DNA of 64,000 nt, taken from assembly GCA_016858145.1 (NCBI GenBank), contig JAEHOE010000043.1, positions 434,001-498,000 of the forward strand, in the 5' to 3' direction. The stretch's first letter is position 1. Each line of letters starts with the position of its first letter. A program made the translations under genes and the position numbers. This stretch comes from Edaphochlamys debaryana. Lineage: Eukaryota > Chlorophyta > Chlorophyceae > Chlamydomonadales. Below are positions 24,801-36,600 of the stretch, piece by piece. The notes under the pieces are model-generated. The model was not told the DNA's origin, did not search any database, and worked only from the letters and a program-made list of their open reading frames with translations.

Positions 24801-27800
24801 CGAGCGGGGAAGGGGAAGAGGAGGACGAAGGTGAGTCTGAGACGGGGCGGAGCGGGGAGAGGCAAGGGATGCACTGGGGACCTCTCATGAGGCGAGGGCG
24901 CTCCTTCATGTGGAGCCATCCGCTTCAGCTGGGAAGCCCATGCTGATGGAGGACGGGACGGTCCCTGTCATGTAGCGCGCCCCATCCGCCCTCTCACCCG
25001 CTCAGCTCCTCCTGCCCTTCCCTCGCCCCCCCCAGAGGACCACGACGACTGCCGGCGCCCGCAGCACCCCGCCTCCACCTCGGAACCCTCCAAGCCCGGC
25101 AAGGCTGCCGCCGCCAAGGCCGAGCCGGAGGGTAAGCCTGGCAGGAAGCCGGCGGCGCCGCTGGACGGCCCGCTGGATCTGCCGTACACGATCCCGCTGC
25201 CCAAGACGTACGGCGAGTTCGCGTCGCTGGTCAACGGCCGCCCGGCGGAGGACCTGCACACCGCCATTGCCCGCATCCGCGCCTTCAACGCCACCGCCCT
25301 CGCCACCGACAACAAGCGCAAGATGCAGGCAAGTGGCTTCACAAGTTGCGATTTTGCTTCCATATTCGGGGTTTGCAGCGTTGAGCGTCAGGCAGCTTCT
25401 GTGAGGTAGACTTTTGTGTGCATGGAGGGGGTCACGGGGGTGAGACACACGCCATGACTGCATGGGGCCTGCACACACGCGCGGCGGCGGCGCAATCACC
25501 GGAGTGATGAATACAGTTTATCTGTTGCCTTCCTGTTGAGCCCTTCGGGCCTTGATGTTTTTTCTACACGAGATTACTGACCGGACGCTACGCACGCCAT
25601 GTGCACATTTGCACGCGCACCCACCCCCGGAGTGACGAACAGTTACCATACTGTTGCCTTCCTAGTGAGCCCTCGGGCACTGATGCTTAACACACAGGAT
25701 TTCTGACCGGACGGAGCCTCTACACGCCCGCACTACGCACCTCTCTCCGCCGCCGGTCTTGAGTGATGATAGACTTTTTCCCTTTCGTATGAGCGCAAAC
25801 ACGCTTTGCGCGTTGATACTTCACAGGATCTGACAAGCCGGCCCCGCGAGCACTCCACCACCGCCCATCACAGTCATTCGCTGTGACGGCACTCGTTGAA
25901 GTCCACGACGGAACACTGCCCTCCGGTGCCCTCCCACACCACCCTCAGCCCGGCCAACCAACAAGCCCTCAACCCAACGAAACAGCTCAACCTCTCCTCA
26001 CCCTCCCCTCCCCCCACCCGTCCGCCCGCAGGAGTTCCTGGGCTTCCTGGTGCAGCACTTTGCGCTGGTGGCGGGCGCGACCCCGCTGCCCCCGCGGGCG
26101 CCCTCCCTGGACGTGCTGACACGGCACCTGCTCTCCATCGCGCCAGAGGTGGGGCGGGGACGGGGCGGGGCGGGATGGGGCGGGAGGAGAAGCGCCCGAG
26201 AGGGGAAGAGCGGGCGTGGCTTCCTCAGCAACGTCGTGTCGTGCGTCTACTGCAACTAAGTCCGCACGCCATCAACACACCTCCCGTCCCAAATCCCCAG
26301 GTGCCGTACTACGCCGCCACCGTCGCCCGCGCCCGCCTGGGCCGCATGGCAGACCAGCAGGCGACGGTCCTGGGGGACACCAAGGGGCCGCAGCAGGCAG
26401 CCGAGGCAGCCGCGGGTGCGGGCGCCGGCGCGCCCTGGCCGTCGGCGCGAGTGGTGCTGCAGCTCAAGCTCTTCGCGGAGCTGTTCCCCACCTCAGACCG
26501 GCGGCACCCCGTGCTGACTCCCGCGGCCCTGATCATCGGTGAGCGGACCGGGCTGTGGGGATGCTGGGCCGGAGGGCGGTGGGCACGGTTGGATAAGCTG
26601 GGCGGCAGCGGTTTGGGGATGCAGGGGCACACAACGCACGGAAGCGTGATCGAGTACGCCGGAGTGATGAATACAGTTTATCTGTTGCCTTCCTGTTGAG
26701 CCCTTCGGGCCTTGATGTTTTGTTCTACACGAGATTACTGACCGGACGCTACGCACGCCTCCCTGCATACACGTGCACGCATGCAACCCCGGAGTGACGA
26801 ACAGTTACCATACTGTTGCCTTCCTAGTGAGCCCTATCGGGCACTGATCCTTAACACACAGGATTTCTGACCGGACGAAGCCCCTACACGCCCGCACTAC
26901 GCACTGCACTCCGCCGCCGGTTTTGAATGATGATAGACTTTTTCCCTTTCGTATGAGCGCAAACACGCTTTGCGCGTTGATAGTTCACAGGATCTGACAA
27001 GCCGGCCCCGCACACACCACCTACGCCCATCATTCCCCGACTGCCCACACAACAGGCATGCCCATGACCTGCCCCACCCCTGCCCCAACCCACCCCTCTG
27101 ATCGCCTCCCTGCCCCTGGCCCCCCATGCCCCCCCCCAGGCAAGTACCTCAACCAGTCGGTGGTGTCCAACCCCCACGAGGCGGCCGTGGGGCTGTGCCT
27201 GTGCTCCCTGCTGACCCACATGGCGGCACCCGGGCGCCGCACCACCCCCGAGGTGCTGGTCTTCCTCCGGGACTGCCTCGCAGCGTTCATGCCGCCGGGC
27301 GTAACGCCTGCGGCGGCGGCGGCAGCAGCAGTGGCGGCGGGCGCCGCAGGCGGAGGCGGCGCAGGCGGGAAGGGCAAGGCGGGCAAGGGCAAGCGGAAGG
27401 CAGCGGAGGCGGCGGGAACGGAAGGCGGAGGCGCGCAGGCATCTGGGCAAGCGCCGGCGCCGGCGGCACCGCCAGCCGAACCCGACCCAGATCGCTTTAT
27501 CCGCTTCCCGGCGGGGTTACTGGCGCTCAGCGGTACTGTTTCCACACCGCCGCCGCCGCTCGACCTGTACGGCACGCTAGGCATGACGTCATCTGATCCG
27601 GCGGTTTCAACCGACGGTTTCAAGGTCTCGCTGCTGCGGGCCGCGCTGCTGTGCGTGCGGCGGCAGGCGGCGCTGGCGGCGGCGGCGGGCCCCGACGGCG
27701 GCGTGGTGGCGTTCTTCGACCAGCTGTTTGCGCCGGTGCTGGCGGCGGTGGGGGCGCTGCAGCACTGCGCCAAGCAGCTGCCGGCCGAGGTGGAGGAGCT

Positions 27801-29229
27801 CAGGTGGGTCGGTCCCGCGCGAAGCTGGGCGTGGGGTGCGCTCATCTCGGGTGGGTAGTCTGTGTCGCTTGATGCAAGGGGTTGGTCAGTGAGACCAGAG
27901 CGGGGGACAACTTTGAGGCGGATGATGGACCGGGTGGGGAAAGGGTGGGAGGGCCTGCGCTGTTGAGGGTCACGCCGTACTGCATTCAACACGCACGCGC
28001 GGCGGCGCACCCACCGGAGTGATGAATACAGATTTATCTGTTGCCTTCCTGTTGAGCCCTTCGGGCCTTGATGTTTTTTCTACACGAGATTACTGACCGG
28101 ACGCTACGCACGCCATGTGCACATTTGCACGCGCACCCACCCCCGGAGTGACGAACAGTTACCATACTGTTGCCTTCCTAGTGAGCCCTATTGGGCACTG
28201 ATCCTTAACACACAGGATTTCTGACCGGACAAAGCCCTTGCATGCCCGCACTACGCACTGCACTCCGCCGCCGGCCTTGAATGATGATAGACTTTTTCCC
28301 TTTCGTATGAGCGCAAACACGCTTTGCGCGTTGATACTTCACAGGATCTGACAAGCCGGCCCCGTACGCAACCTGACACTGCTCACGCATGCACCCTCAC
28401 TGCCGCCCTTCCCAGCCGTCAACACCTCTCAGCACGCCCCTTCCCTTCACTCTCTCTCCCCCTCCCCAGGGTGTCGGTGTACTGCCAGCTGGAGGAGGCC
28501 GCCGCCCGCTGTGTGGCGCAGCGGCGGCCGCTGTTCCACGCGGGCCGCGCGCGGGCGGGGGCGGCGGCGGCGGGCAGCGTGCCCGCGTCGCAGGTAGGTC
28601 TTTGGGACTGGAGCCGGATGGGGAGGCAGCGAGGGTGCGGGCGACGGGTTGGGGCAGCTGCTTGTAGGCTTGGGCCCACTGAGGCAGGCACCCTTTCGCC
28701 TGCCAGCCGCCTTCCTCATCACCCTCCTGCCCCCCCTCCCAACAGGTCCGCGAGTACAACCCCCGCTTCGAGGACGAGTACCGCACGGGGCGGGACTACG
28801 ACCCCGACCGCACCCGCGCCGAGGACCGCCGCCTCAAGCGCCAGCTGGCCAAGGAGCGGAGGGGTGAGCCGGGGCCGCCATCCAAGGGGGGGCTGGGGGG
28901 GCCGTCATCACATCAGAGCTCGGGTCTGCAATGGTGTCCTGCCCAGCGCGGCTTTCCGCCGTGCCCTCGTTCCACGGCTAACACGAGCAGCCCCCTAACA
29001 CGCAACCCACCTCAACCCCCTCAACCCCCTCCCAGGCGCCATCCGCGAGCTGCGCCGCGACGCCGTGTTCATGGCGGGGGAGCGGGACGCGGAGCGGCAG
29101 GTGGTGGACGCGGAGCGGCTGGCGTCGGAGCGGTCCTTCTACAGCGAGCTGCAGCGGCAGGAGGCGGACATGCGCAGCGGCGGGCAGGGGGGCATGAACC
29201 CGCACCTGCGGGGCAAGAAGCGCAAGTAG
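21880..29229 (+). CDS. NOP14: NOP14, small-subunit processome protein; snoRNA host gene
   Basis: Nucleolar protein needed for 18S rRNA maturation and 40S assembly. About 17 exons: 21880-22068, 22259-22330, 22452-22543, 22674-22788, 22930-23079, 23217-23379, 23631-23766, 23955-24090, 24224-24388, 24608-24830, 25036-25328, 26032-26147, 26301-26538, 27140-27804, 28470-28593, 28746-28862, 29034-29229. Family blocks seen: NPFELKTTKGHFDTIGKRV, RKKTLLVEYRQLRKANTFVD then RRFGE, TESDKGLARLQAQRL, acidic Glu/Asp tracts, PLPKTYGEFASLV, KMQEFLGFLVQHFALVAG, KYLNQSVVSNPHEAAVGL, and the C-terminal YNPRFEDEY, DYDPDRTRAEDRRLKRQLAK, AIRELRRDAVFMA. A lineage-specific Ala/Gly/Lys insert lies at ~27300-27480. The basic C-terminus (RGKKRK) fits nucleolar targeting. 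The intron starting at 25329 has a GC donor. TGTAA follows at 29341. Confidence 0.96.
25499..25584 (+). ncRNA. Box C/D snoRNA, array A unit 1
   Basis: Lies in the NOP14 intron 25329-26031. It has C box GTGATGA (25504-25510), D box CTGA (25577-25580), a CCGG/CCGG terminal stem, an internal GCCC-TTC-GGGC hairpin and a C'-like TTGATG. The guide before the presumed D' (CTGTTGCCTTCC) can pair with conserved 18S sequence. Copies of this unit recur at 26659 and 28014. Confidence 0.85.
25627..25710 (+). ncRNA. Box C/D snoRNA, array A unit 2
   Basis: C box variant GTGACGA (25632-25638), D box CTGA (25703-25706), CCGG/CCGG stem, C'-like CTGATG. It shares CTGTTGCCTTCCT plus the GCCC/GGGC hairpin with unit 1, so the two are paralogues, but it has a different sequence before box D (CACACAGGATTT). 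Confidence 0.85.
25753..25841 (+). ncRNA. Box C/D snoRNA, array A unit 3
   Basis: C box GTGATGA (25763-25769), D box CTGA (25830-25833), terminal stem CCGGTCTTG with CAAGCCGG. The internal region GCGCAAACACGCTTTGCGC forms a hairpin. The guide before box D is ACTTCACAGGAT, sharing CACAGGAT with unit 2. Target not identified. Confidence 0.85.
26659..26745 (+). ncRNA. Box C/D snoRNA, array B unit 1
   Basis: Second copy of unit 1, in the NOP14 intron 26539-27139. Boxes, guide and CCGG stem match array A; the main difference is the spacer after C' (TTTTGTTC instead of TTTTTTC). Confidence 0.85.
26789..26874 (+). ncRNA. Box C/D snoRNA, array B unit 2
   Basis: Second copy of unit 2: same boxes and guides. 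The hairpin loop is TAT-C type where array A has a shorter loop; the stem is kept. Confidence 0.85.
26917..27005 (+). ncRNA. Box C/D snoRNA, array B unit 3
   Basis: Second copy of unit 3, with ATGATGA as C box and CTGA as D box. One change near the 3' guide (GATAGTTCACAGG against GATACTTCACAGG). Confidence 0.85.
28014..28100 (+). ncRNA. Box C/D snoRNA, array C unit 1
   Basis: Third copy of unit 1, in the NOP14 intron 27805-28469. One extra A in the first spacer (CAGATTTATC); boxes and guide unchanged. Confidence 0.85.
28143..28228 (+). ncRNA. Box C/D snoRNA, array C unit 2
   Basis: Third copy of unit 2. The loop of the internal hairpin reads TATT; boxes and both guide stretches are unchanged. 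Confidence 0.85.
28271..28359 (+). ncRNA. Box C/D snoRNA, array C unit 3
   Basis: Third copy of unit 3, C box ATGATGA, D box CTGA. The terminal stem CCGGCCTTG with CAAGCCGG is slightly different from arrays A and B but still pairs. Confidence 0.85.
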
Positions 29230-29967
29230 AGGCGGGCTGCTGGTGGGGGTGGAGGAGGAGGTGGAGGGGGTGGGGCAGGAGGAGGAGGGGGCCAGAGCGG
29301 TGCAAGGCGTGGTGGAGGGCCTCAAGAGTTGGAGTTGGAGTGTAAAGGGTCGTCCGCTTTCGGGGCGCTCGTGCAAGACCGATTGGTTGTGCCCTCGTGC
29401 CTGTCGCCATACAGCCCTCAGCAGTAGCGGAGTCCAAAGCCGCATGCCCAGACTTCCCCCACAGCTCATGGCCTGGGAGGGTTCACCCCTCGGGTCGGAA
29501 GACAGAGGAGCGGTCTCCTGGCGGCTAGGGGTCTCTCATATATAGATATCGCTTCCGAACAGCGGACTCAGGTCTCTATCGCCCAGCCGTGCCTTGAATC
29601 AGAGGGTAAAAGTGCACGGCAGACCAGGCGAAAGTGCACGAGGGCGGCAACCCTGCCCCTGCTGCATCACCTTCTTAACCCTCGGGAGGGTCCCACGTTC
29701 AGAAAGGCGGCTACGCTTCACCGGCAGTTGGCATCGGCCGATTCGGCCCTACGAAATGTGATGCCACGACTCCGCGGCACGGCCCCATTGCCGAAAGTAA
29801 TCCTGCCCCTATGACCCCTGCTCTCGTAGCCAAGCGCTTCGTTGATGCTCTTCTACCCCTGCTCTCGTAGCCCACAACCCCTGCTTACCCTGCTGAACTG
29901 CCGCCTCCTCACTGCGCCCGGTTCCCACATCCCTCAGCGTTCAACCGTAAGCTTGTTGTGTGGGGCT
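29230..29967. other. NOP14 3' flank
   Basis: Holds the NOP14 3' UTR (signal at 29341). No gene is seen beyond it. A near-direct repeat of CTACCCCTGCTCTCGTAGCC type occurs at about 29820-29870. Confidence 0.5.
29341..29345 (+). terminator. TGTAA polyadenylation signal of NOP14
   Basis: TGTAA, the standard volvocine polyadenylation signal, 111 bp after the NOP14 stop. Confidence 0.6.
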
Positions 29968-30262
29968 AGCAAGGGGGGCTTGCAGGGGGTGTTGTGTGGG
30001 GGCTTGCAGGGGGTGTTGCGTGGGGGCTTGCTAAGGGGCTTGCAGGGGGTGTTGCGTGGGGGCTTGCAGAGGGTGTTGCGTGGGGGCTTGCTGAGGGGCT
30101 TGCAGGGGGTGTTGCGTGGGGGCTTGCAGAGGGGCTTGCAGAGGGTGTTGCGTGGGGGCTTGCATGGGCGCTAGCAAGGGGGGCTTGCATGGGGTGCTGC
30201 AGGGGCTGTTGCAAGGCGGCCTTGCGTGGGGGCTTGCACCTCGCAGGGGGTGTTGCAGGGGC
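29968..30262. repeat. G-rich minisatellite, 12/24/36-bp units
   Basis: Tandem array built from GGGGGCTTGCA and GGGGGTGTTGCGT segments, spaced in multiples of about 12 bp. The units are imperfect (TTGCTAAG, TTGCTGAG and TTGCAGAG variants). Because units are multiples of three, frames stay open on both strands, but the resulting peptides are pure repeat and not taken as genes. G runs all lie on the plus strand. Confidence 0.9.
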
Positions 30263-30287
30263 GTGAAAATGACACAACAGTTGCGCT

Positions 30288-30292
30288 TTACA
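30288..30292 (-). terminator. TGTAA polyadenylation signal of VPS53
   Basis: TGTAA on the minus strand (TTACA on plus), about 370 bp after the VPS53 stop. Confidence 0.5.
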
Positions 30293-30659
30293 TGCCGCAT
30301 GGTCCCATAAGTCCCACTATCCGGCCCGTCCGTCAGCGCGCCTTGTCTGCATCATGCAAAGCGCGGTGCGGAGCACTCCCTGCCCCTCTCCTGCCGTACC
30401 GTATCCGCCGCCCTCCTACCTCCGCCCCTGCCTCTTGTCGGCTACGCCCACGCAACACCGCCTCCATTCCTCCTGTGCTTTGCTTGCAGACTGTGCCGAC
30501 CTCCCTGGACGCTGCGGGCGAAGCGTCTCCCGCCCCGGCCCCGCCCCATCCCAAGCCCCCTCACCTACCCCCGTCCCCGCCCCTCTCCCCACAATCCCGA
30601 ATGCAACGTGGCTGCGGCCCCACCCCCACCCATCCCACGCCTGAACACCCCGCACCCCT

Positions 30660-33600
30660 TCAGTGGTGCGACCCCTCGCCCTCGCCCCGGTGCGTCTCGC
30701 CCGCCGCGCCCAGCGCGTTGGCCGCCCGAATCAGGTTCCCCAGCTTGGCGAACCCCTCCTTGGCGCGCCCCGCCGTGTCCTTGAAGAAGGCCCCCGCGGC
30801 GGCGCCCGAGGAAGTCGAGTCGGCGGAGGGGCCGCGCGCGTGGCCGGGGCCGGCCTTGGAGAAGAGCGAGTTCTGGATGTGGGGGGTGGAGGGCGTTGGT
30901 GGAGGGGGAAGGTGGGGGTTGGGTTTAGGGTATGGAAATGAATGAGGGGGACAGGGCGGGGCGACGTGAGGGATGGTGGCCTAGGTAATGGGTTTGAATG
31001 CACGAGCGGCTACCGGTACGGCCCCGGGGGCTCCCAGCAGGCGCTAGCCGGCCGTTCCTCCCACCTTGCTGAGGCTGGGCCCCGCCGGGGACCCCGGGAT
31101 CCCGCCCTCCGCCGCCTTCTTGCCCGCAAAGGGGATGGACGCAGCCAGCTCCCTGGGGGCGGGGGTTGAGCGGGAGGCGTGTGGGATCGGGTGGAGCGTG
31201 CGTGCGGGGGCGTGTGGCGGCCATGAGTTTGGAAGGTCGGGCAGCAGGCGCAACCCTCGGGCGACGAACGAGCCCGGCCGTCGAGGGTGAGTTCGGCCCC
31301 GTTCCCCTGCCTGGGCATCCACTCCGCAACCCTCGCACCCGCCCATACACTGTGCGCGATTTGCCCCCACCCCACCCATTACCAAAACACAATCCCGGGC
31401 TCTCACCGCGTGAAGTTGTTCATCGAGAGCTTGAACGTCCCCAGATTGGACGCCGCAGCGGAGGCCAGGCCCCCGCCGTCGCCGCCGCCTCCGCCCGCCC
31501 CGGCGCCGCCCACACCGCCGCCGCCCGCCCGCGCCGCGCCGCTGGCCCCCGCCCCCGCGCCCGCTGCCCGGGCCTGGTATGCGGCCAGGAGGTCGCCCTG
31601 CTGCTTGCGGGGCAGGTTCTGGGGTTGGAGGTGGGGTTGAGGGGGTAGGGGGTAGGGAGAGGGGGAGGGTTTGAGCTAATCAAGCTGGGATGCACTGGTA
31701 GAGGGGTGGCAGAGGGATGGCAGGGGCAGAGGCGGGGAGTGCAGGCGGCGAGGGGCGGAGCACCAGGCGGGCGCCTAGGGATACTCGGGGAGAGAACCCT
31801 ATCCCCCCCTCCCCCCACCTTGAGCTCCAGCAGTCGCTGGAACTCGGCCGCCGACTGCGCCGCGGGGGGCATGAGCAGCAGGTAGGTGTCCACCAGCTGC
31901 TCGGGCTTGGACTGGGGGGGGGGGGGGAGGGAGGGGCGGGGGGGAGGGTGTGCTTGAGCAGGTCGTGAAGAGACCGCCTGCCCGGGCCCCCTGGCAGGCT
32001 GCCTCAGGCCCTCTGACCAGCCCCGCCCCGCCCTGCCCCTATCCCTCCCTCTCCCCCATCTGCAGGACCTTGACCAGCCCCACCCCGCCCCGCCGCACAT
32101 GCCCTCACACATTCCCCAACACGCTCCACACACCCTGCCCCCCCCCACCTGCAGGACCTTGACCAGCCCCGCCACGGCCCCCATCTCCCGCTCCACGTAG
32201 GCAGCGTAGGCGGGCAGCTCCTGGGGGGGGGCAGCGGTAGGGATGAGCGAGGGCCGGTGCGTGGGCGGCCGGGGCTTGCAGCTATCGCTCCCTCCTGTTA
32301 TGCCCCCGACCCCATCGCCCCCACCTGCTGGTCGTCCCCGCCGGGGGGTCGGGCCACCCGAGGCAGCTCCAGCAGGGCCCGGCGGACCTGGGGTGGGGAG
32401 GGGGAGCGGTAGGAGGTGAGCTCTGGAGGCAAGGACTCCGACAGGCAGCGCTCGGCCGCGCCCCCCCAAACACACACGCTTCCTCCCCTCCCCTCCCCCC
32501 CCCCCCCCCCCCCACCGCGTCCACGTCGATGGCCAGCTGCAGCAGCCCCTTGTCGCTCAGGCGCCGCAGCCGGAACAGCGCCTCGTGCAGGCGCGGGATG
32601 AACCCCCGGGCCGCCTTGTCGCAGAGGAAGCCCATGTTGGCGGCGTCCAGGCCCTGGCCCAGGCGGGGGGCGGCGTCCAGGAGCACCTGGCAGGGGGGGG
32701 AGGGGGGAAGGTAAGGGGGGCAGGTGTGCGGTTGACCTAGCGCCGCAGAGGGCGTCAGGGGAGGGGCACGGGACGCATGCCGGCTGCGCAGTCCGGGCCG
32801 CGGACTCCCCAGGTGGCCCGCATCGGCATCGGTCTGCGCTGCTCCCCCTCAGGGCCGGGCAGGGTCCGCCGCTGCGCCCCCACCTTGCGCAGGCTGCCCA
32901 CGAAGGGCGAGTCGTCCCCGGGCGCCTCGATGGCGTCCCAGCGCATTCGCAGCATCTCCAGCAGCCCCGCGTCGAGGCGCGTGTTGAGCCCCAGCACCAG
33001 CACCGACATGCAGGCGCTGGGGGGGGAGCGAGGAGGGGGAGGGAGGTGACGGGGGAGGAGTGGAAACTGGAGGGAAAAGGTGTGGCGGTAGCCAGGGATG
33101 AGAGAACCACCAACCGCCTTTCCGTATGCACATTCCGGCATGCCGGCACACGTCTCGACGCTCTTTTCTCTACTCCCATCGGGTTATCTACAGCCACTCC
33201 CCCCCTCCCCCACCTGGCCACGTTGACGAACGCGCTCTCCTCGTCCTGGAAGTCCACTCGGTCCGCGAACTGCGGCTTCACGTCCTTGGCCAGAGCGCCG
33301 GCCAGGCCCTCCACCTGCGGGGGGACGGGGAGGAGAGGGAGGTGGAAGGTAGAGGGAAGGGTGAGATCAGGGTTGGCGTGGGGGAAGGGGAGCAGGTCAG
33401 CCCAGCCCTGACCGCCCTCAGCTCGATCACGACCGGCCCGGCAAGCCCAGGCAAGCCCCGGAGACGCCTCACACTCCGCCCCCCCCCCTCCCCCTCCCTC
33501 ACCGTCTCCCTGCAGAACTCCGCGGTGGCCAGCAGGCAGCACACCACCCGCTCGTCCTCGTCGGAAAGCCGCACGTACCTGGGGGGGGAGGCGTGGGGTT

Positions 33601-36600
33601 TGTGGGTTTAGTGGGGGTTGCGGGAGTGATAGCTGGCGGACAGTCCATCCAGTCCTCAGCCCTCCCCTCCCAAGTGTTCATCGCCTCTCATGCCTTCCTC
33701 TCCTCTCCCCTCCCTCCCCCCCTCCCCTCACCAGTCCGTGGACCCCCCCACGGGCGCCGCCTGCGCCGTGGTGGTCCCCGCCGCGGTCTTGGGCAGCCGC
33801 CGCATGAGGTCTGCCGCGTAGCCCGACAGCACGCGGCGGAAGAGCTGCGCCAGCGCCACCAGGGTGGGGCCGCGGGAGACGTTCTTGGCGCAGCGGGTGA
33901 GGGAGGCGCGGATCTTGAAGAAGATCTTGTTGGCGGACTGGGGGGGCGGGAAAGGGGAAGGGAGGGGACATTGGCATTATGAGTGAGCGCGCGGCCTTTC
34001 CTTGGGATTGAGGCGGCAGGCGCATCCGCGTCTTCTTCCCTCGCCCACATCTCCATGACCCAGGCCTCTTCCGAGCCATCAGGCCCTCCCTTCCCCATTC
34101 CCGCCCCCCCCCTCACCTGCAGCACCCTCAGCCCGCTGCCGCTCACGTCCCCCTCCTCCGTGTCCGGCAGCCAGCGCTCCTCCCGCACCGCCACGTCCAG
34201 GTGCTCCAGGTGCTCCCGCTCCTCCTGACCGATGTAGTACTGGACGAGCACGGGCTCGAACGCCTCGGACACCTGCGGTTGGCGGTTGCGGGTGGTTGGT
34301 GGTTGCGGGTGGTTGGCGGTTGCGAGCGGGGCCCACCTGAAAGCCGGGGTGTTGCCCCGGAACCCCCGGGAGACCCCTGCCCTGCATGGCCCTCCTGCGC
34401 CCTCCCCTCGCCCGGTTGCAGGTCTCCCCCTCCATCTCCCCGTCCCCTCCCCTCCCTCCCCCCACCCGGCACCCACCGCTCCCTCGAAGGCCACCTTGAT
34501 GGCCTCCTCCTGAGCCTCGCGGGCGCGGTCCCCGGCCTGCAGAGGGGAGGGGAGGGGGGGGCGGCAGACAGAGAGGAGTCTTCACAACAGGGGCCAGGAG
34601 GGCCTCCCCTCGCCCGGCAGCAACGAAGCCCCCAGGCAACCCCTCCTGACTCCCCTACCCCTCAGAAGCACAACCCCGCCCCCGCCCACCCCCACCCCCC
34701 CAGACCTTTCAGCCCACACACCCCACCTTGGCCATCGCCTCCTTGGCAGCAACCGCCGCCGCAGCCTCCGCCTTGACGCGCGCCCGGAACTTCTCCAGCC
34801 TCTTGCGCGCCTCGGAGGCAGACATGGAGTCGCCGCCGGACTCGGACTCGTCGTCCTGTGGTTGGGGGCGGTTATGGCGGTTGGTCGGCGGCGGTTGGCG
34901 CGTCTTGACAGGCTGCTTGCCAACAGGTCCACTGGCTGGCGCGCGGAGCACCTGACACAAGTGTTCCCACTCCCCTCTCAACCCGCGCTCACGCGCCGCC
35001 CCTCTCCAACCCCCTCCCCCAACCCACCCCCCCGCACCCACCTCCTCGCCTCCCCTTCCGTCCCCCTTGGCGCCTCCCCCCCCGAAGGCCGCCGCCATGT
35101 CCCGCTCGAAGCGGTTGGTGGCCACCACCGCCTTGACCAGGGGGCCCACGTCGGTCCTGACAGGGGGAGGGGGGAGGGAGGGAGGGGGAGGGAGGCAGGT
35201 GAGGGCGGGAGGTGAGGGAAGGGCCCAACCGCACCAGTACTGGGAAGGACAAACTGCCACAACGTGGCGACGGCCCTTTACCCCGACCGCCGCCTGACCC
35301 CGACCTCTTCCTTCCCCAACTGCCCCCGCAAACACCCTCGCAAACACCCCCCTCCCGCCCACACCTGAGCCCCGCCAGCGCCTCGTCGTCCGACAGGATG
35401 CGCTTGAGGTGCGCCTTGGTGATCTTGCAGAAGGTCAGGCACAGGACCTGACAGGAGTGGGGGGGGGCAAGGGGGGGGGGTGATGACGAGCAGGATCATG
35501 GCTTGCCCCTGCCTTCTTTCGCACAAATGCCAAGTTCGGCCGCCACATACTGGTACCCTGCTGCGGCACCTTGCAGCCTGGCCCTCTCCCAGCTCCCTCT
35601 GCCCCCTGACCCCTCCGCCCCTCCCTCACCTGCGGCACCCGCCAGTGCTCCGGGAACACGCCCCACACCTCCCGCTTCTCCTCCAGCCGCGAGCGGAACC
35701 AGGCGAAGCGCCGCTCGAACTTGTCCAGGCGCGTGGCGTGGGCGGCCACCTGGGGGGGAGGGGGAGGGGGAAGAGAGGGGAGGAGAGCGTGGAGGGGAGG
35801 AGGGTATGCTGAGAGGGCGTTTGTGCTGACCCTGACAGCTGAGTTGCTGGTGCGGGAGGAGAGAGGCCCTTCTCACGTCTCTTCTTCCCTTGACCCCCAC
35901 CATCCTCCCTCTCCCCGCCCAGCCACTCTCCTCTCCCCCTTCCTCCCCACCGCACCTCGGCCGCCCCCCGGTCGTCCGCCGCCGCCGCGCTGAGCGTGCC
36001 GCTGCCCGCCGCCCCCCCGAAGGCCCCCTGGTAGATGGACATCTCCCGGTCGCACAGCCAGTCCATGACCTGGTCCTGGACCTGACAGGGGGGGGAGGGG
36101 GACAGGGGGGGCGTTTCGGACGGGACCAAGAGCTACGGAAGGGGGAAGTATGGGTATGGGGATAGGGAGCTTCCGTATTGGTACACTACCCTTGCAGGGT
36201 CAGCACACACGCTCCCCCTCGGCACCCCCCTCCGCTCCCCACCTTCTTCCCCAGTGCGTCCACCACCAGGCAGGCGGTGGCCAGGCGCTCCAGGTTCTCG
36301 GGGGGCATCTTGAGGCCGTCGGCCTGGGGGGGAGGGGGGGGAGCGTGTCTAGAGGGGGTGGAGAGGGCTACCCCCCGGGGCTACGCCGGAGCCGAGGGCA
36401 GCCCTCGAGGGCCTGTAGGGCGCTGCGCGCAGGGGCTATGCGCTGTCCCTGCTGGGCGTGCCCCCGCCGCCCCCCGCCCCACCCCGACATCCCCGTCCCC
36501 CTCCCCACCTGCGGCCCCCCGATGAGGATCTTGAAGTCATCCAGCACCGAGGCCTGAGGGGGGGGGGAAGATACCGAGGAGTGACCTCGCCACAGGGGTG

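Noticed and set aside
29842..30310. Open frames through the minisatellite
   Set aside because: Pure repeat peptides produced because units are multiples of three bases.
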